A stretch of 64,000 nt of DNA. It comes from JAAYBF01 sp963716445 (GTDB lineage Bacteria > Actinomycetota > Thermoleophilia > Solirubrobacterales > Thermoleophilaceae). The stretch covers positions 1,302,001-1,366,000 of the forward strand of contig OY970313.1 of the NCBI GenBank assembly GCA_963716445.1. Direction: 5' to 3'. Position 1 is the first letter of the stretch; the number at the start of each line of letters is the position of its first letter. The notes beneath the pieces were generated by a model. The model was not told the origin of the DNA, searched no databases, and worked only from the letters and a program-made list of their open reading frames with translations. Shown piece after piece: positions 6,746 to 18,316 of this stretch. A program made the translations under genes and the position numbers.

Positions 6746-7681
6746 ATGGACCTCGACCTCGTCTTCCTCGGCACCGCCGGCTCGGCGCCGACCGCGCGCC
6801 GCGGTTTGCCCGGCACGCTGATCAGGCGCGGCGGCGAGCGGCTGCTGATCGACTGCGGCGAGGGGACCCAGCGCCAGATGATCCGCTCCGTGGGGCTGGT
6901 CGACCTCGACGAGATCTACATCACCCACTTCCACGCCGACCACGTTCTCGGTCTGCCTGGGCTGCTGAAGACCTATGGACTGCAGGGCCGTGAACGACCG
7001 CTGACGGTGTTCGGGCCGGCCGGTCTCGATCAGCTCTTCCGAGTCCTGGCGCCGCTGATCGGCAGGCTCGACTTCGACGTTCGGATCGACGAGCTGGAGA
7101 GCGGCGAGGAGCTCGAGCGCGGCGAGTACGTCGTCTCGGCGTTCTCGGTCGCTCACGGGGTGCCCGCGCTCGGCTACGCGCTGATCGAGGACGACCGGCC
7201 GGGCAGGTTCGACGAAGGGCGAGCCCTCGAGCTGGGCGTAAGCCCCGGTCCGGACTTCGGCCGCCTCCAGCGGGGCGAGCGCGTGGAGGGCTCCGCGGGC
7301 GAGGTGACCCCCGAGCAGGTGCTCGGGGAGGCGCGCCGCGGGCGCAAGCTCGTGCTCTCCGGCGACACGGCGCCGTGCGACATGACGCGGGCGATGGCCG
7401 ACAGGGCGGATCTGCTGGTCCACGAGGCGACGTTCATGCACGAGGACCTCGATCGGGCGCGCGAGACCGGCCACTCGACCGCCCGGCAGGCGGCGATGCT
7501 CGCGGCCGACGCCGAGGTGGAGCTGCTCGCGCTGACCCACGTCTCGACGCGCTATCCCGCCGGACCGTTGCGCGACGAGGCCCGCTCGGAGTTCGACCGC
7601 ACGATCGTCCCGCGCGACTTCGACCGCGTCGAGATCCCCTTCCCTGAGCGCAGCGAGCCGGTCCACCAACGCGCGGAGTAA
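6746..7681 (+). CDS. rnz: Ribonuclease Z
   Basis: 311 residues, a full-length short-form RNase Z (metallo-beta-lactamase fold) that cuts the 3' trailer of tRNA precursors without encoded CCA. Visible signatures are LGTAGSAPT at the N-terminus, the zinc motif HFHADH (61-66), AHGVPALGY, GDTAPCD, HEATFMHED and THVSTRY. The exosite region around residues 145-185 is present. It lies downstream of the phosphodiesterase with a short gap and is followed by the pyr promoter region. The nearby tRNA-Arg, which lacks an encoded CCA, is the type of substrate this enzyme processes. Confidence 0.93.
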   Translation: MDLDLVFLGTAGSAPTARRGLPGTLIRRGGERLLIDCGEGTQRQMIRSVGLVDLDEIYITHFHADHVLGLPGLLKTYGLQGRERPLTVFGPAGLDQLFRVLAPLIGRLDFDVRIDELESGEELERGEYVVSAFSVAHGVPALGYALIEDDRPGRFDEGRALELGVSPGPDFGRLQRGERVEGSAGEVTPEQVLGEARRGRKLVLSGDTAPCDMTRAMADRADLLVHEATFMHEDLDRARETGHSTARQAAMLAADAEVELLALTHVSTRYPAGPLRDEARSEFDRTIVPRDFDRVEIPFPERSEPVHQRAE

Positions 7682-7692
7682 GCCGTGACCCT

Positions 7693-7774
7693 CCCAGCGG
7701 AGGAGCGCAACCGGACCGGTCCTACTGTCACGTGGCGCAGCTAGCGGGAGCGAGGTCCGGTGAGCACCGGAGCC
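7693..7774 (+). repeat. 82-bp dispersed intergenic repeat, copy A (upstream of pyrR)
   Basis: Aligns without gaps to 26429-26510 upstream of truB. The first 30 nt differ at 2 positions, a central 18 nt is strongly diverged, and the last 34 nt differ at 2. Inside are the palindrome GGACCGGTCC and ACCGGACC/GGTCCGGT arms that can close a large stem. The 3' part carries a ribosome-site-like GAGG then CCG-GTG, so both copies present a GTG codon in the same position. Confidence 0.75.
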
Positions 7775-7789
7775 ATCTCGCTCGCCTGC

Positions 7790-7795
7790 TACATT
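7790..7795 (+). promoter_or_regulatory. Candidate -10 box of the pyr operon
   Basis: TACATT fits TANNNT. Transcription from it would start near 7802, right at the 5' edge of the PyrR-binding hairpin, giving a leader of about 47 nt. No convincing -35 is seen. Confidence 0.45.
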
Positions 7796-7804
7796 CGCCG
7801 CGCA

Positions 7805-7840
7805 GTCTCTTTAACCCGGTCCCGTGAGGCCAGGAAGGGG
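7805..7840 (+). promoter_or_regulatory. PyrR-binding leader RNA of the pyr operon
   Basis: The leader contains TCCCGTGAGGCC, matching the PyrR-recognised terminal loop (B. subtilis-type consensus UCCAGAGAGGCU). It is flanked by CTCTTTAACC and AGGAAGGGG, which can pair to make the bulged stem. The 3' strand of the stem (AGGAAGGGG) is also the ribosome-binding site of pyrR 8 nt upstream of its TTG. PyrR with UMP bound here would hide the ribosome site, as described for mycobacterial pyr leaders. No intrinsic terminator is seen, so translational repression is the likely mode. Confidence 0.8.
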
Positions 7841-7848
7841 CAGTTCGC

Positions 7849-8424
7849 TTGAGCCAGAAGGTCGTCCTCGACCGCGACGACGTGCGCCGAACCCTCGTGC
7901 GCATCGCGCACGAGATCGTCGAGAAGAACGGGGGCGAGCCGCTCGCGATCGTCGGCATCCACCGTCGTGGCGCCCTGCTGGCGGCCCGCCTGCGCGACCG
8001 TGTCGCCGAGCTGGTCGGCGAACCGGTGCCGCTCGGCGACATCGACATCTCCTTCTACCGCGACGACGTCGGCCTGCGCGATCCGGAGCAGGGACCGACC
8101 GGACCGGTGGTCCACGCCTCGCACCTCGACTTCCCGGTCGAGGAGACCACCGTCGTGCTCGTCGACGACGTCCTCTTCACCGGGCGGACGGTGCGCGCCG
8201 CCATCGACGCCCTGTTCGACTACGGGCGCCCGCGGCGGGTCCAGCTCGCCGTGCTCGCCGACCGCGGCCACCGCGAGCTGCCGATCCGTCCCGACTACGT
8301 CGGCAAGAACCTGCCGACCGCGCGGTCGGAGCGGGTCAACGTGCGCGTCGAGGAGCTCGACGGGGAGGACGAGGTCGCGATCGCGACGGCGTCCGACATC
8401 ACGATCAGGAGGACCGAGGCATGA
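7849..8424 (+). CDS. pyrR: Bifunctional pyrimidine operon regulator / uracil phosphoribosyltransferase PyrR
   Basis: 191 residues from a TTG. It is a phosphoribosyltransferase fold protein with the PRPP loop VVLVDDVLFTGRTVRAAID (about 102-120) and the N-terminal IVGIHRRGALLAARL. It binds UMP/UTP and the pyr mRNA hairpin just upstream, and has weak uracil phosphoribosyltransferase activity. The C-terminus is about 10 residues longer than B. subtilis PyrR. It is the first gene of the pyr operon and ends with an ATGA overlap onto pyrB (8421-8424), so repression of its start would propagate to pyrB by coupling. Confidence 0.95.
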   Translation: MSQKVVLDRDDVRRTLVRIAHEIVEKNGGEPLAIVGIHRRGALLAARLRDRVAELVGEPVPLGDIDISFYRDDVGLRDPEQGPTGPVVHASHLDFPVEETTVVLVDDVLFTGRTVRAAIDALFDYGRPRRVQLAVLADRGHRELPIRPDYVGKNLPTARSERVNVRVEELDGEDEVAIATASDITIRRTEA

Positions 8425-9389
8425 ACCGGCACCTGCTTTCGATCGATGCCCTGCGGCGCGACGACATCGAGCGCATCCTGCGGCGGGCGGAGAGCTTCGC
8501 CGAGGTCTCCGGACGTGAGATCAAGAAGGTGCCGACCTTGCGCGGGCGGACGATCGTCAACCTCTTCTACGAGGCGTCGACGCGCACCAGCTCGTCGTTC
8601 GAGCTGGCCGCTAAGCGGCTCTCGGCGGACCTGATCACGGTCAAGGCCCAGGGCTCGTCGGTCGACAAGGGCGAGTCGCTCAAGGACACGATCCAGACGC
8701 TGTCGGCCTACGACCCGGCCGCGATCGTGATCCGCTCGGCGCACGTCGGCGCGGCGGCGCTCGTCTCGCGCTGGACGCGGGCGTCGGTCGTCAACGCCGG
8801 CGACGGCAAGCACGAGCACCCGACCCAGGCGCTGCTCGACCTCTACACGCTGCGCCGCCGGACCGGCTCGCTCGAAGGGCTGAACGTCTGGATCGTCGGC
8901 GACGTGCTGCACAGCCGGGTGGCGCGCTCGGGCGTGCTCGGCTTCACGCGGATGGGCTGCAAGGTGACCGTCTGCGGACCGCCGACGCTGATCCCGCGGG
9001 GGATCGAGGCGCTCGGCTGCGAGGTCAGGAACGACCTCGACGACCTCGGCCAGGCCGACGTCGTCTATGCGCTGCGGATGCAGCACGAGCGGATGTCGGG
9101 CGAGCTGGTGCCGTCGCTGCGCGAGTACGCCGCCCGCTACCAGATCGACGGCCGCCGGCTGGGGCCCGGCCAGCTGCTGATGCACCCGGGACCGGTCAAC
9201 CGCGGCGTCGAGCTGGCCCCCGAGGTGATCGACTCGCCGCAGGCGCTGATCGCCGAGCAGGTCGAGTCCGGGGTGGTCGTTCGGATGGCGGTCCTCTACG
9301 AGCTGCTCGCGGGTGGCCCCGGCGGCGGGCCGGGCGACCAGGGCGAGCGCGTGCCGGCCGGCGAGCCGACGGAGCGCCAGCCCGCGTGA
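8421..9389 (+). CDS. pyrB: Aspartate carbamoyltransferase catalytic subunit
   Basis: 322 residues. It joins carbamoyl phosphate and aspartate in the second step of UMP synthesis. Signatures are the carbamoyl-phosphate loop STRTSSSFE (53-61), HEHPTQALLDLY, and HPGPVNRGVEL near the end. The core ends at LYELLAGG; a 20-residue Gly/Pro/Glu-rich tail follows that is not part of the fold. No pyrI regulatory subunit gene is present, so a class B or C enzyme is likely, possibly complexed with the adjacent PyrC. It overlaps pyrR and pyrC by 4 nt each. Confidence 0.96.
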   Translation: MNRHLLSIDALRRDDIERILRRAESFAEVSGREIKKVPTLRGRTIVNLFYEASTRTSSSFELAAKRLSADLITVKAQGSSVDKGESLKDTIQTLSAYDPAAIVIRSAHVGAAALVSRWTRASVVNAGDGKHEHPTQALLDLYTLRRRTGSLEGLNVWIVGDVLHSRVARSGVLGFTRMGCKVTVCGPPTLIPRGIEALGCEVRNDLDDLGQADVVYALRMQHERMSGELVPSLREYAARYQIDGRRLGPGQLLMHPGPVNRGVELAPEVIDSPQALIAEQVESGVVVRMAVLYELLAGGPGGGPGDQGERVPAGEPTERQPA

Positions 9390-10762
9390 ACGCCCTCAAC
9401 GCCACCACGCGCGCGCCGGAGGCCGGCCGGCTCGACCGGGCTCCCGTCCCGGACGCGACCGTGCTGATCCGCGGCGCCCGCCTGCTCGACCCGCGGGCCG
9501 GGCTGGACGGCCCGGGCGACCTGCTGGTCAACAACGGCGTGATCGCCGAGATCGGCGCGCCGGGCTCGCTCGAGGCGCCGGACGGCGCCGAGGTGGTCGA
9601 GGCCGAGCGGCTGCACGCCTTCCCCGCCTTCGTCGACCCTCACGTGCACCTGCGAACCCCCGGCCGCGAGGACGAGGAGGACGTCGACACCGGCACGCGC
9701 GCCGCCGCCGCCGGCGGCTTCTGCGCGATCCTCGCCATGCCGAACACCGATCCGGTGGTCGACACGGCGTCGGTCCTGCGCTCGCTGCGCGAGCGTGCGC
9801 GCGCCGAGGCGCGCATCCCGACCGGCTTCACCGCCGCCGTGACCGTCGGCCAGGCCGGCGAGCGGCTGACCGAGATGGCCGAGCTCGCCGACGCCGGCGC
9901 GGTCGCCTTCAGCGACGACGGCCTGCCGCTGCGGTCCGCCGGCATGATGCTCCACGCGCTGCGCTACCAGCGGCTCTGCGGCGGCGTCATAGCGCTGCAC
10001 GAGGAGGATCCGACGCTCTCGGCCGGCGGCGTGATGCACGAGGGCGAGGTCTCGGCGGTGCTCGGCCTGGCCGGCATCCCGGCGGTCTCGGAGTCGACGA
10101 TGGTCGCGCGCGACTGCGAGCTGGCCGGCTACGAGGACGGTCGCATCCACGTCCAGCACGTCTCGGCGCGCCGCACCGTCGAGGTGCTCGAGCGGGCCAA
10201 GGCGGCCGGTGTGAAAGTGACCGCGGAGGCGTCGCCGCACCACCTGCTGCTGACCCACGAGGACGTCCGCACGCTCGACACCCACTTCAAGATGAACCCG
10301 CCGCTGCGCAGCGAGGACGACCGCCAGGCGCTGATCGAGGGCCTGCGCTCCGGCGTGCTGGACTGCGTCGCGACCGACCACGCGCCGCACGCGCGCGAGG
10401 AGAAGGAGGAGCCGTTCGAGCTCGCTCCGATGGGCGTCACCGGACTCGAGACGGCGTTCGCCGCGCTGCACACGGACCTCGTGCTGCCCGGCGTGCTCGA
10501 CCTCGGCCTGGTCGTAGAGCGGATGACGGCCGGCTGCGAGCCGTTCGGCCTGCTGGTGCCGACGCTGGCGAAGGGCGCCCCGGCCAACGTCTGCCTCGCC
10601 GACCTGTCGGCGGAGTGGGAGGTCGGCGAGTCGGGTTACGAGAGCCGCTCGGCGAACTGCGCGTTCGGCGGGCGACGCCTGACCGGACGCGTGCGGATGA
10701 CGATCGCCGCCGGCGCCGTCGCGTTCCGCGAGCGGTCGTTCGCGATCGAGGCGGTCCGGTGA
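9386..10762 (+). CDS. pyrC: Dihydroorotase (type I)
   Basis: 458 residues from a GTG overlapping the pyrB stop. An amidohydrolase of the long type I class. It has metal ligands DPHVHLR (H86, H88), MPNTDP, metal-site histidines in LHEEDP and VQHVSARR, ASPHHLLLT, and the catalytic CVATDHAPHA. It cyclises carbamoyl aspartate to dihydroorotate. Type I enzymes commonly associate with the pyrB product. The N-terminal 20 residues are non-conserved. It overlaps carA by GTGA (10759-10762). Confidence 0.96.
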   Translation: MNALNATTRAPEAGRLDRAPVPDATVLIRGARLLDPRAGLDGPGDLLVNNGVIAEIGAPGSLEAPDGAEVVEAERLHAFPAFVDPHVHLRTPGREDEEDVDTGTRAAAAGGFCAILAMPNTDPVVDTASVLRSLRERARAEARIPTGFTAAVTVGQAGERLTEMAELADAGAVAFSDDGLPLRSAGMMLHALRYQRLCGGVIALHEEDPTLSAGGVMHEGEVSAVLGLAGIPAVSESTMVARDCELAGYEDGRIHVQHVSARRTVEVLERAKAAGVKVTAEASPHHLLLTHEDVRTLDTHFKMNPPLRSEDDRQALIEGLRSGVLDCVATDHAPHAREEKEEPFELAPMGVTGLETAFAALHTDLVLPGVLDLGLVVERMTAGCEPFGLLVPTLAKGAPANVCLADLSAEWEVGESGYESRSANCAFGGRRLTGRVRMTIAAGAVAFRERSFAIEAVR

Positions 10763-11885
10763 GCGCCTACCTGTTGCTCGAGGACGGCACGCGCTTCGAC
10801 GGAGACGCGGCCGGCGCACCGCTGGCGGCGACCGGCGAGGTCGTCTTCAACACGGCGATGTCGGGGTACCAGGAGTCGGTCAGCGATCCGAGCTACCGCG
10901 GCCAGATCATCGTCTTCACCTATCCGCTGATCGGCAACTACGGCGTCGCGGCGGAGAACATGGAGTCCGACTCGATCCACGCCCGCGCCGTCGTCATGCG
11001 CGAGGGAGTCGACCGCGAGGACGCCGCGCACGCCGAGGGCGGCTGGCTGACCTGGCTCGCCGACTGCGGCGTGCCGGCGATCTGCGGCGTCGACACACGT
11101 GCGCTCGTACGCCACATCCGCGACCGCGGCGCGATGCGCGGCGGCGTCTTCCCGTCGCGGATGCCCGAGAGCGAGGCGGCCGACCGTGTCCGCGCCGAGC
11201 CGTCGATGGAGGGCGCCGACCTCGCCAGCGAGGTGACGCCGTCGGCGCCGATCGTGCTCGACCCGCTGACCGAGGAGGCGGGGCCGACGATCGCCGCGAT
11301 CGACACCGGCATCAAGGACTCGATCGTCCGCCACCTGCGCGAGCGCGGCGCGCGCGTCGAGCTGCATCCCTGCTCGACGCCGGCCGCCGACCTGCTCGCC
11401 GGCGACGCCGACGCCTTCTTCCTCGCCAACGGGCCGGGCGACCCGGCCGCACTCGGCCACGTCGTCGACACGGTCCGCGAGCTGGTCGGCAAGCGGCCGG
11501 TGTTCGGCATCTGCCTCGGCCACCAACTGCTCTGCCGGGCGATCGGCCTCGAGACGGCGAAGCTGCCGTTCGGCCATCGTGGCGCGAACCACCCGGTCAA
11601 GGACCTCGAGACCGGGCGGATCGACATCACGAGCCAGAACCACGGCTTCGCCGTGCTCGGGCCCGACGGCGCCAACACGATCGAGGGCGACGAGCCGATC
11701 CGCTGGGAGACCGACTTCGGCGCCGCCGAGCTGTCGCAGATCAACCTCTACGACCGCACCGTCGAGGGCCTGGTCCTGCGTGACGTCCCAGGCGCGACCG
11801 TCCAGTACCACCCGGAGGCGGGACCGGGACCGCACGACTCCCTGCACATCTTCGACCGCTTCCTGGCAATGGTCGAGCGCGTCTG

Positions 11886-11886
<1 letters not shown>
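10759..11886 (+). CDS. carA: Carbamoyl-phosphate synthase small (glutaminase) subunit
   Basis: 375 residues. It has an N-terminal CPSase_sm domain (LLLEDGTRFDGDAAG, FNTAMSGYQE, DPSYRGQIIVFTYPLIGNYG) and a C-terminal class I glutaminase domain with the nucleophile in GICLGHQLLCRA, the Q-N-H-G-F motif, and HPEAGPGPHDS with the catalytic His. It hydrolyses glutamine and channels ammonia to CarB. Start GTG overlaps the pyrC stop; its TGA shares one base with the carB ATG. Confidence 0.96.
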
Positions 11887-15066
<3,180 letters not shown>

Positions 15067-15077
<11 letters not shown>

Positions 15078-15900
15078 GGCGCGGACGCTCGCACCGCCCG
15101 AGCGCAGGATCGCGGAGATCAAGGCGGTCGAGCGCATCGGCGCCTACGACCTGCTCGTCGCGCGCGACCCGATCGGACCGGCGGACCCCTGGCCGGGCCA
15201 GTTCTACATGCTCGCCGCTGGCGAGCGGTGGGGTGGAGGCGCCGACGAGCGGCCGTTCCTGCCGCGTGCCTTCTCGTTCGCGCGCGTCAGGCCGCTCTCC
15301 GGCGGGCGGGGCGCCGACCTGCAGTTCCTGCTCGAGGACGTCGGGCCCGGCACCCGCCGACTCGGCGAGCTGGCGCCCGGCGAGCCGCTCGCGCTGCTCG
15401 GCCCGCTCGGAGTCGGCTTCGACCCGCCGGGCGACGGGCGGCGACCGCTGCTGGTCGGCGGCGGCATCGGCGCGGCGCCGATCCTCTGCTGGGACGACGA
15501 GCTGCGGGCGGCCGGCTGCGAGCCGCTCGTCCTGCTCGGCTTTCGCTCCGCCGCCCACGCCGCGGCCGCGTCGCTCTTCGCGGGAACGCCGGACGTCTCG
15601 ACCGACGACGGCTCCACCGGCCGCCACGCGCTCGTCACCGAGCCGCTGCGCGCCGAGCTCGAGCGCGACCGCCACGCCGTCGTCTACGCCTGCGGTCCGG
15701 AGGCGATGCTCGCGGCGGTGAAGCTCGTCTGCGACGAGCTCGGAGCTCCCGCGCAGCTGGCCCTCGAGGCCGGCATGGCGTGTGGCTACGGCGCCTGCTT
15801 CGGGTGCGTCGTGCCCACCGTCGACGGCTACGCGCGGGTGTGCGTGGACGGGCCGGTGTTCGACGCCGAGCGACTGCTGGCTAGCGAGGGAGCCTCCTGA
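15067..15900 (+). CDS. pyrK: Dihydroorotate dehydrogenase electron-transfer subunit
   Basis: 277 residues. An FAD-binding reductase-like N-domain (PFLPRAFSFARV) and NAD-binding segment (LLVGGGIGAAPIL) precede the C-terminal [2Fe-2S] cluster site with cysteines in CGYGACFGC and a fourth in ARVCVDGPVF. It passes electrons from the PyrD flavin to NAD+, defining a class IB dihydroorotate dehydrogenase. The ATG at 15067 overlaps carB by 11 nt and its stop overlaps the pyrD start by one base. Presence of PyrK means the enzyme is soluble and NAD-linked rather than quinone-linked. Confidence 0.93.
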
Positions 15901-16817
15901 TGCGGAGCTCGGAGATGCCCGAGCCGATCGACCTCTGTGGCGTCGCGCTGCGCGGCCCGATCCTGAACGGCTCCGGCACGTTCGACGCGATCGCCGCCCG
16001 GCGGGCCTTCGGGGACGCGCTGCTCGAGGCGTTTCCGTTCGACTGCTTCGTCTCGAAGACGATCACGCTCGAGCCGCGCCGCGGCAACCCGCCGCCGCGG
16101 CTGTGGGAGACGCCCGCCGGGATGATCAACTCGATCGGGCTGCCGAACAAGGGCCTCGCAGGGTTCCTGGAGCAGGACCTTCCCGAGCTGGCGGCGCTGC
16201 CGGTGCCGCTCTGCGTCTCGGTGATGGGCTTCACCCGCGAGGAGCAGGCGACGCTGGTCGAGGCGATCGGCGCGCGATCCGAGGTCGCCCTGATCGAGCT
16301 CAACGTCTCCTGCCCGAACGTCGAGACCGGCACGGTCGTGGGCGCGGACGCGGCGGAGACGGCGGCCGCCGTGCGACAGGTCCGACCGCGGAGCGCGAAG
16401 CCCCTCGTCGTCAAGCTCTCACCGAATGCCACCGAGCCGGCGGCCGTGGCCAGCGCGGCGGAGGAGGCCGGCGCCGACGCCGTGTCGCTGATCAACACGT
16501 TGAAGGGCATGGCGCTGCATCCAGTCACGCGCGAGCCGTGGCTCGGCGGCGGGACCGGCGGTCTGTCCGGTCCCGCCGTACGCGCCGTCGCGCTCGAGCA
16601 GGTCGCTGCCGTCGCCTCGGCGGTCGAGGTCCCGGTGATCGGGATGGGGGGCGTCGCTTCGGGCCGCGACGCCGCCGACCTGCTGGCCGTCGGGGCGACC
16701 GCGGTGGCGGTCGGAACCGAGAGCTTCCGCGATCCTGCCGCCGGTCGGCGGATCGGGCAGGAGCTGGCCGCGATTCGCCGCGCGCGGTCACAGATCGGCG
16801 CCGGCTCCGCCGCCTGA
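15900..16817 (+). CDS. pyrD: Dihydroorotate dehydrogenase, class IB catalytic subunit
   Basis: 305 residues. A TIM-barrel flavoenzyme oxidising dihydroorotate to orotate. It carries the class I catalytic cysteine in ELNVSCPN (C138), the FMN-binding GGTGGLSGPAV and VIGMGGVASGRDA. Immediately downstream of pyrK, as in class IB systems. It is the last pyr gene: pyrF, frequently next in related operons, is not present, and 175 non-coding nt separate it from mihF. Confidence 0.94.
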   Translation: MRSSEMPEPIDLCGVALRGPILNGSGTFDAIAARRAFGDALLEAFPFDCFVSKTITLEPRRGNPPPRLWETPAGMINSIGLPNKGLAGFLEQDLPELAALPVPLCVSVMGFTREEQATLVEAIGARSEVALIELNVSCPNVETGTVVGADAAETAAAVRQVRPRSAKPLVVKLSPNATEPAAVASAAEEAGADAVSLINTLKGMALHPVTREPWLGGGTGGLSGPAVRAVALEQVAAVASAVEVPVIGMGGVASGRDAADLLAVGATAVAVGTESFRDPAAGRRIGQELAAIRRARSQIGAGSAA

Positions 16818-16978
16818 TCCGCTCTAGGGGCACGTCGTTCTCCAAGGCTCGGGCCAAAGTGCCTGCAAAGCCGCACCAAAGGGTCAAGCACTGCGAAGCT
16901 TCCTAGACCTCAGGTCCAGGTACAGCTGAATTCACCAAAAAAACGGCGACTTGGGCACCGACTGCCCCGATCCGTGTG

Positions 16979-16984
16979 TATAGT
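16979..16984 (+). promoter_or_regulatory. -10 box for mihF (leaderless)
   Basis: TATAGT lies 8 nt before the mihF ATG at 16993, placing the start of transcription at or next to the start codon. An A-run (16937-16943) and a TTGGGC at 16951 lie upstream but with a 22-nt spacing, so a -35 is not clear. The 16818-16978 gap holds no gene. Confidence 0.6.
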
Positions 16985-16992
16985 CGCCGCCC

Positions 16993-17367
16993 ATGCCGGT
17001 CGCGTCCGAATCGCTCGCCCAGAAGAAGCCCGGCGGCGGCTCCCCATCGGCACAGAACGGCCTCACGCCCGAGCGCTCCCTGACTCAGCGGATGGACGCG
17101 CTCAAGCGGGCGAACGAGATCCGCACCCAGCGTGCGCGCCTGAAGCGCGACCTCAAGGGCGGCAGGATCCAGATTCACGGCCTGCTGCTCGACCCGCCGG
17201 ACTATCTCGCGACGGCCAAGGCGTTCGACCTGCTGCTTGCGGTGCCGAAGTACGGCCGCGTGAAGGTGAACCGGATTCTCACCCACTGCCGGATCTCGCC
17301 GAGCAAGACGATCGGCGGCCTCTCGGAGCGCCAGCGCAACGAGCTGGTCTCCTACCTGCGGCGCTAG
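16993..17367 (+). CDS. mihF: Actinobacterial integration host factor
   Basis: 124 residues: a variable 25-residue Ser/Gln/Gly N-terminus, then the conserved mIHF core LTQRMDALKRANEIRTQRA, LKRDLKGG, LLLAVPKYGRVKVNRILTHC and IGGLSERQRNELVSYL. It is a nucleoid-associated, DNA-bending protein (helical plus H2TH-like), unrelated to HU/IHF of proteobacteria and a marker of Actinomycetota. The gene sits between pyrD and gmk, as is common in the phylum. A leaderless promoter is likely. Confidence 0.95.
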   Translation: MPVASESLAQKKPGGGSPSAQNGLTPERSLTQRMDALKRANEIRTQRARLKRDLKGGRIQIHGLLLDPPDYLATAKAFDLLLAVPKYGRVKVNRILTHCRISPSKTIGGLSERQRNELVSYLRR

Positions 17368-17384
17368 CCCGGATCGGCGCCGGC

Positions 17385-17954
17385 GTGGGCACTCCGTTGC
17401 TGGTGATCACTGGCCCGTCTGGGGTCGGCAAGGGCACGTTGATCCGCGAGCTGCTGAAGGCGGTGCCGGGCAGCGAGCTGTCGGTCTCGGCCACCACGCG
17501 AGCTCCGCGCGACGGCGAAGTCGAAGGCGAGGACTACCACTTCCTCAGCGAGGCGGAGTTCGCCGATCGCGCGCGCCGGGGGGAGTTCGTCGAGCATGCG
17601 GAGTACGCGGGCAACCGCTACGGGACGCTGCGCAGCGAGCTCGAGCGGCCGGCGCGGCTGATCGTGCTCGAGATCGACCTCCAGGGTGCCCGGCAGGTCC
17701 GCGACGCGCTGCCGGAGGCAGTCCAGGTCTTCATCGCGCCGCCCAGCTTCGACGAGCTCGAGCGTCGGCTCGTCGGTCGCGGCGCCGAGACGGCCGAGCA
17801 GATCGACCGGCGGTTGGCCGTGGCCCGCGAGGAGCTGGCCGCCCAGGACGAGTTCGGCTACGTGATCGTCAACGACGACGCCGGCGAGGCGGCCCGGGAG
17901 CTGATCGACCGCGCCGCTACCATGTGTGCCCCCGAAGTCAGGAACGACCCTTGA
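17385..17954 (+). CDS. gmk: Guanylate kinase
   Basis: 189 residues from GTG 17385. P-loop GPSGVGKGT (about 9-17), GMP-binding VSATTRAPRDGEVEGEDYHFLS, and the lid region RLVGRGAETAEQIDRRL. It phosphorylates GMP to GDP. No strong ribosome site is seen; the gene follows mihF by 17 nt. Its TGA overlaps the TTG start proposed for rpoZ, coupling the two. Confidence 0.95.
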   Translation: MGTPLLVITGPSGVGKGTLIRELLKAVPGSELSVSATTRAPRDGEVEGEDYHFLSEAEFADRARRGEFVEHAEYAGNRYGTLRSELERPARLIVLEIDLQGARQVRDALPEAVQVFIAPPSFDELERRLVGRGAETAEQIDRRLAVAREELAAQDEFGYVIVNDDAGEAARELIDRAATMCAPEVRNDP

Positions 17955-18181
17955 TCAATCCGCGCCTGGACACGCTGCTGGAGAACGTCGACTCGCACTA
18001 CGCCTGCGTGCTCGTCGCCGCCAAGCGCGCCCGCCAGATCAACAGCTACTACCACAACCTCGGCGAGGGAACCTTCGACGAGTACCCGCCGCCGATGGTC
18101 GAGACCGGCTCGAAGAACTACCTCGGCATCGCCCTCGAGGAGGTCGCTCAGGGCAAGATCAAGTACAAGTATCGGGACTAG
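17951..18181 (+). CDS. rpoZ: RNA polymerase omega subunit
   Basis: 76 residues from TTG 17951 (overlapping the gmk stop as TTGA), or 85 from an ATG at 17924 inside gmk. Core omega features are INPRLDTLLENVDSHYACVLVAAKRARQIN and the helical KNYLGIALEEVAQGKIKYK. It assists assembly of RNA polymerase by binding beta-prime. The gmk-rpoZ-coaBC order is conserved in actinobacteria. The TTG start is preferred because it matches the coupling pattern and the usual N-terminus. Confidence 0.88.
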   Translation: MINPRLDTLLENVDSHYACVLVAAKRARQINSYYHNLGEGTFDEYPPPMVETGSKNYLGIALEEVAQGKIKYKYRD

Positions 18182-18187
18182 CAGCCG

Positions 18188-18245
18188 CCCGATGACCGGC
18201 GCCTGGCTGTGTCATCGGGAGCCGATGGGCTGACGCCCTATCGGC
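18188..18245 (+). terminator. Two consecutive hairpins between rpoZ and coaBC
   Basis: The first is CCCGATGAC (18188-18196) with GTCATCGGG (18211-18219), perfect 9-bp arms. The second is GCCGAT (18221-18226) with ATCGGC (18240-18245), extended internally by GGC/GCC. No T tract follows. They may end the pyr-independent mihF-gmk-rpoZ transcript or be a processing/regulatory structure in the 135-nt gap. Confidence 0.5.
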
Positions 18246-18316
18246 CCCCTGCTTCCTTGCCAGGCTTGGTCCTCGAACGGCTGCTAGCCCCGATTCGTTC
18301 GGTAGAAGGGACTGAC

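Noticed and set aside
7760..7852. 30-codon ORF from the GTG in repeat copy A to a TTGA junction with pyrR
   Set aside because: The frame is exact, but the likely pyr promoter (7790-7795) lies inside it and the PyrR hairpin fills its second half, so I do not call it a gene.
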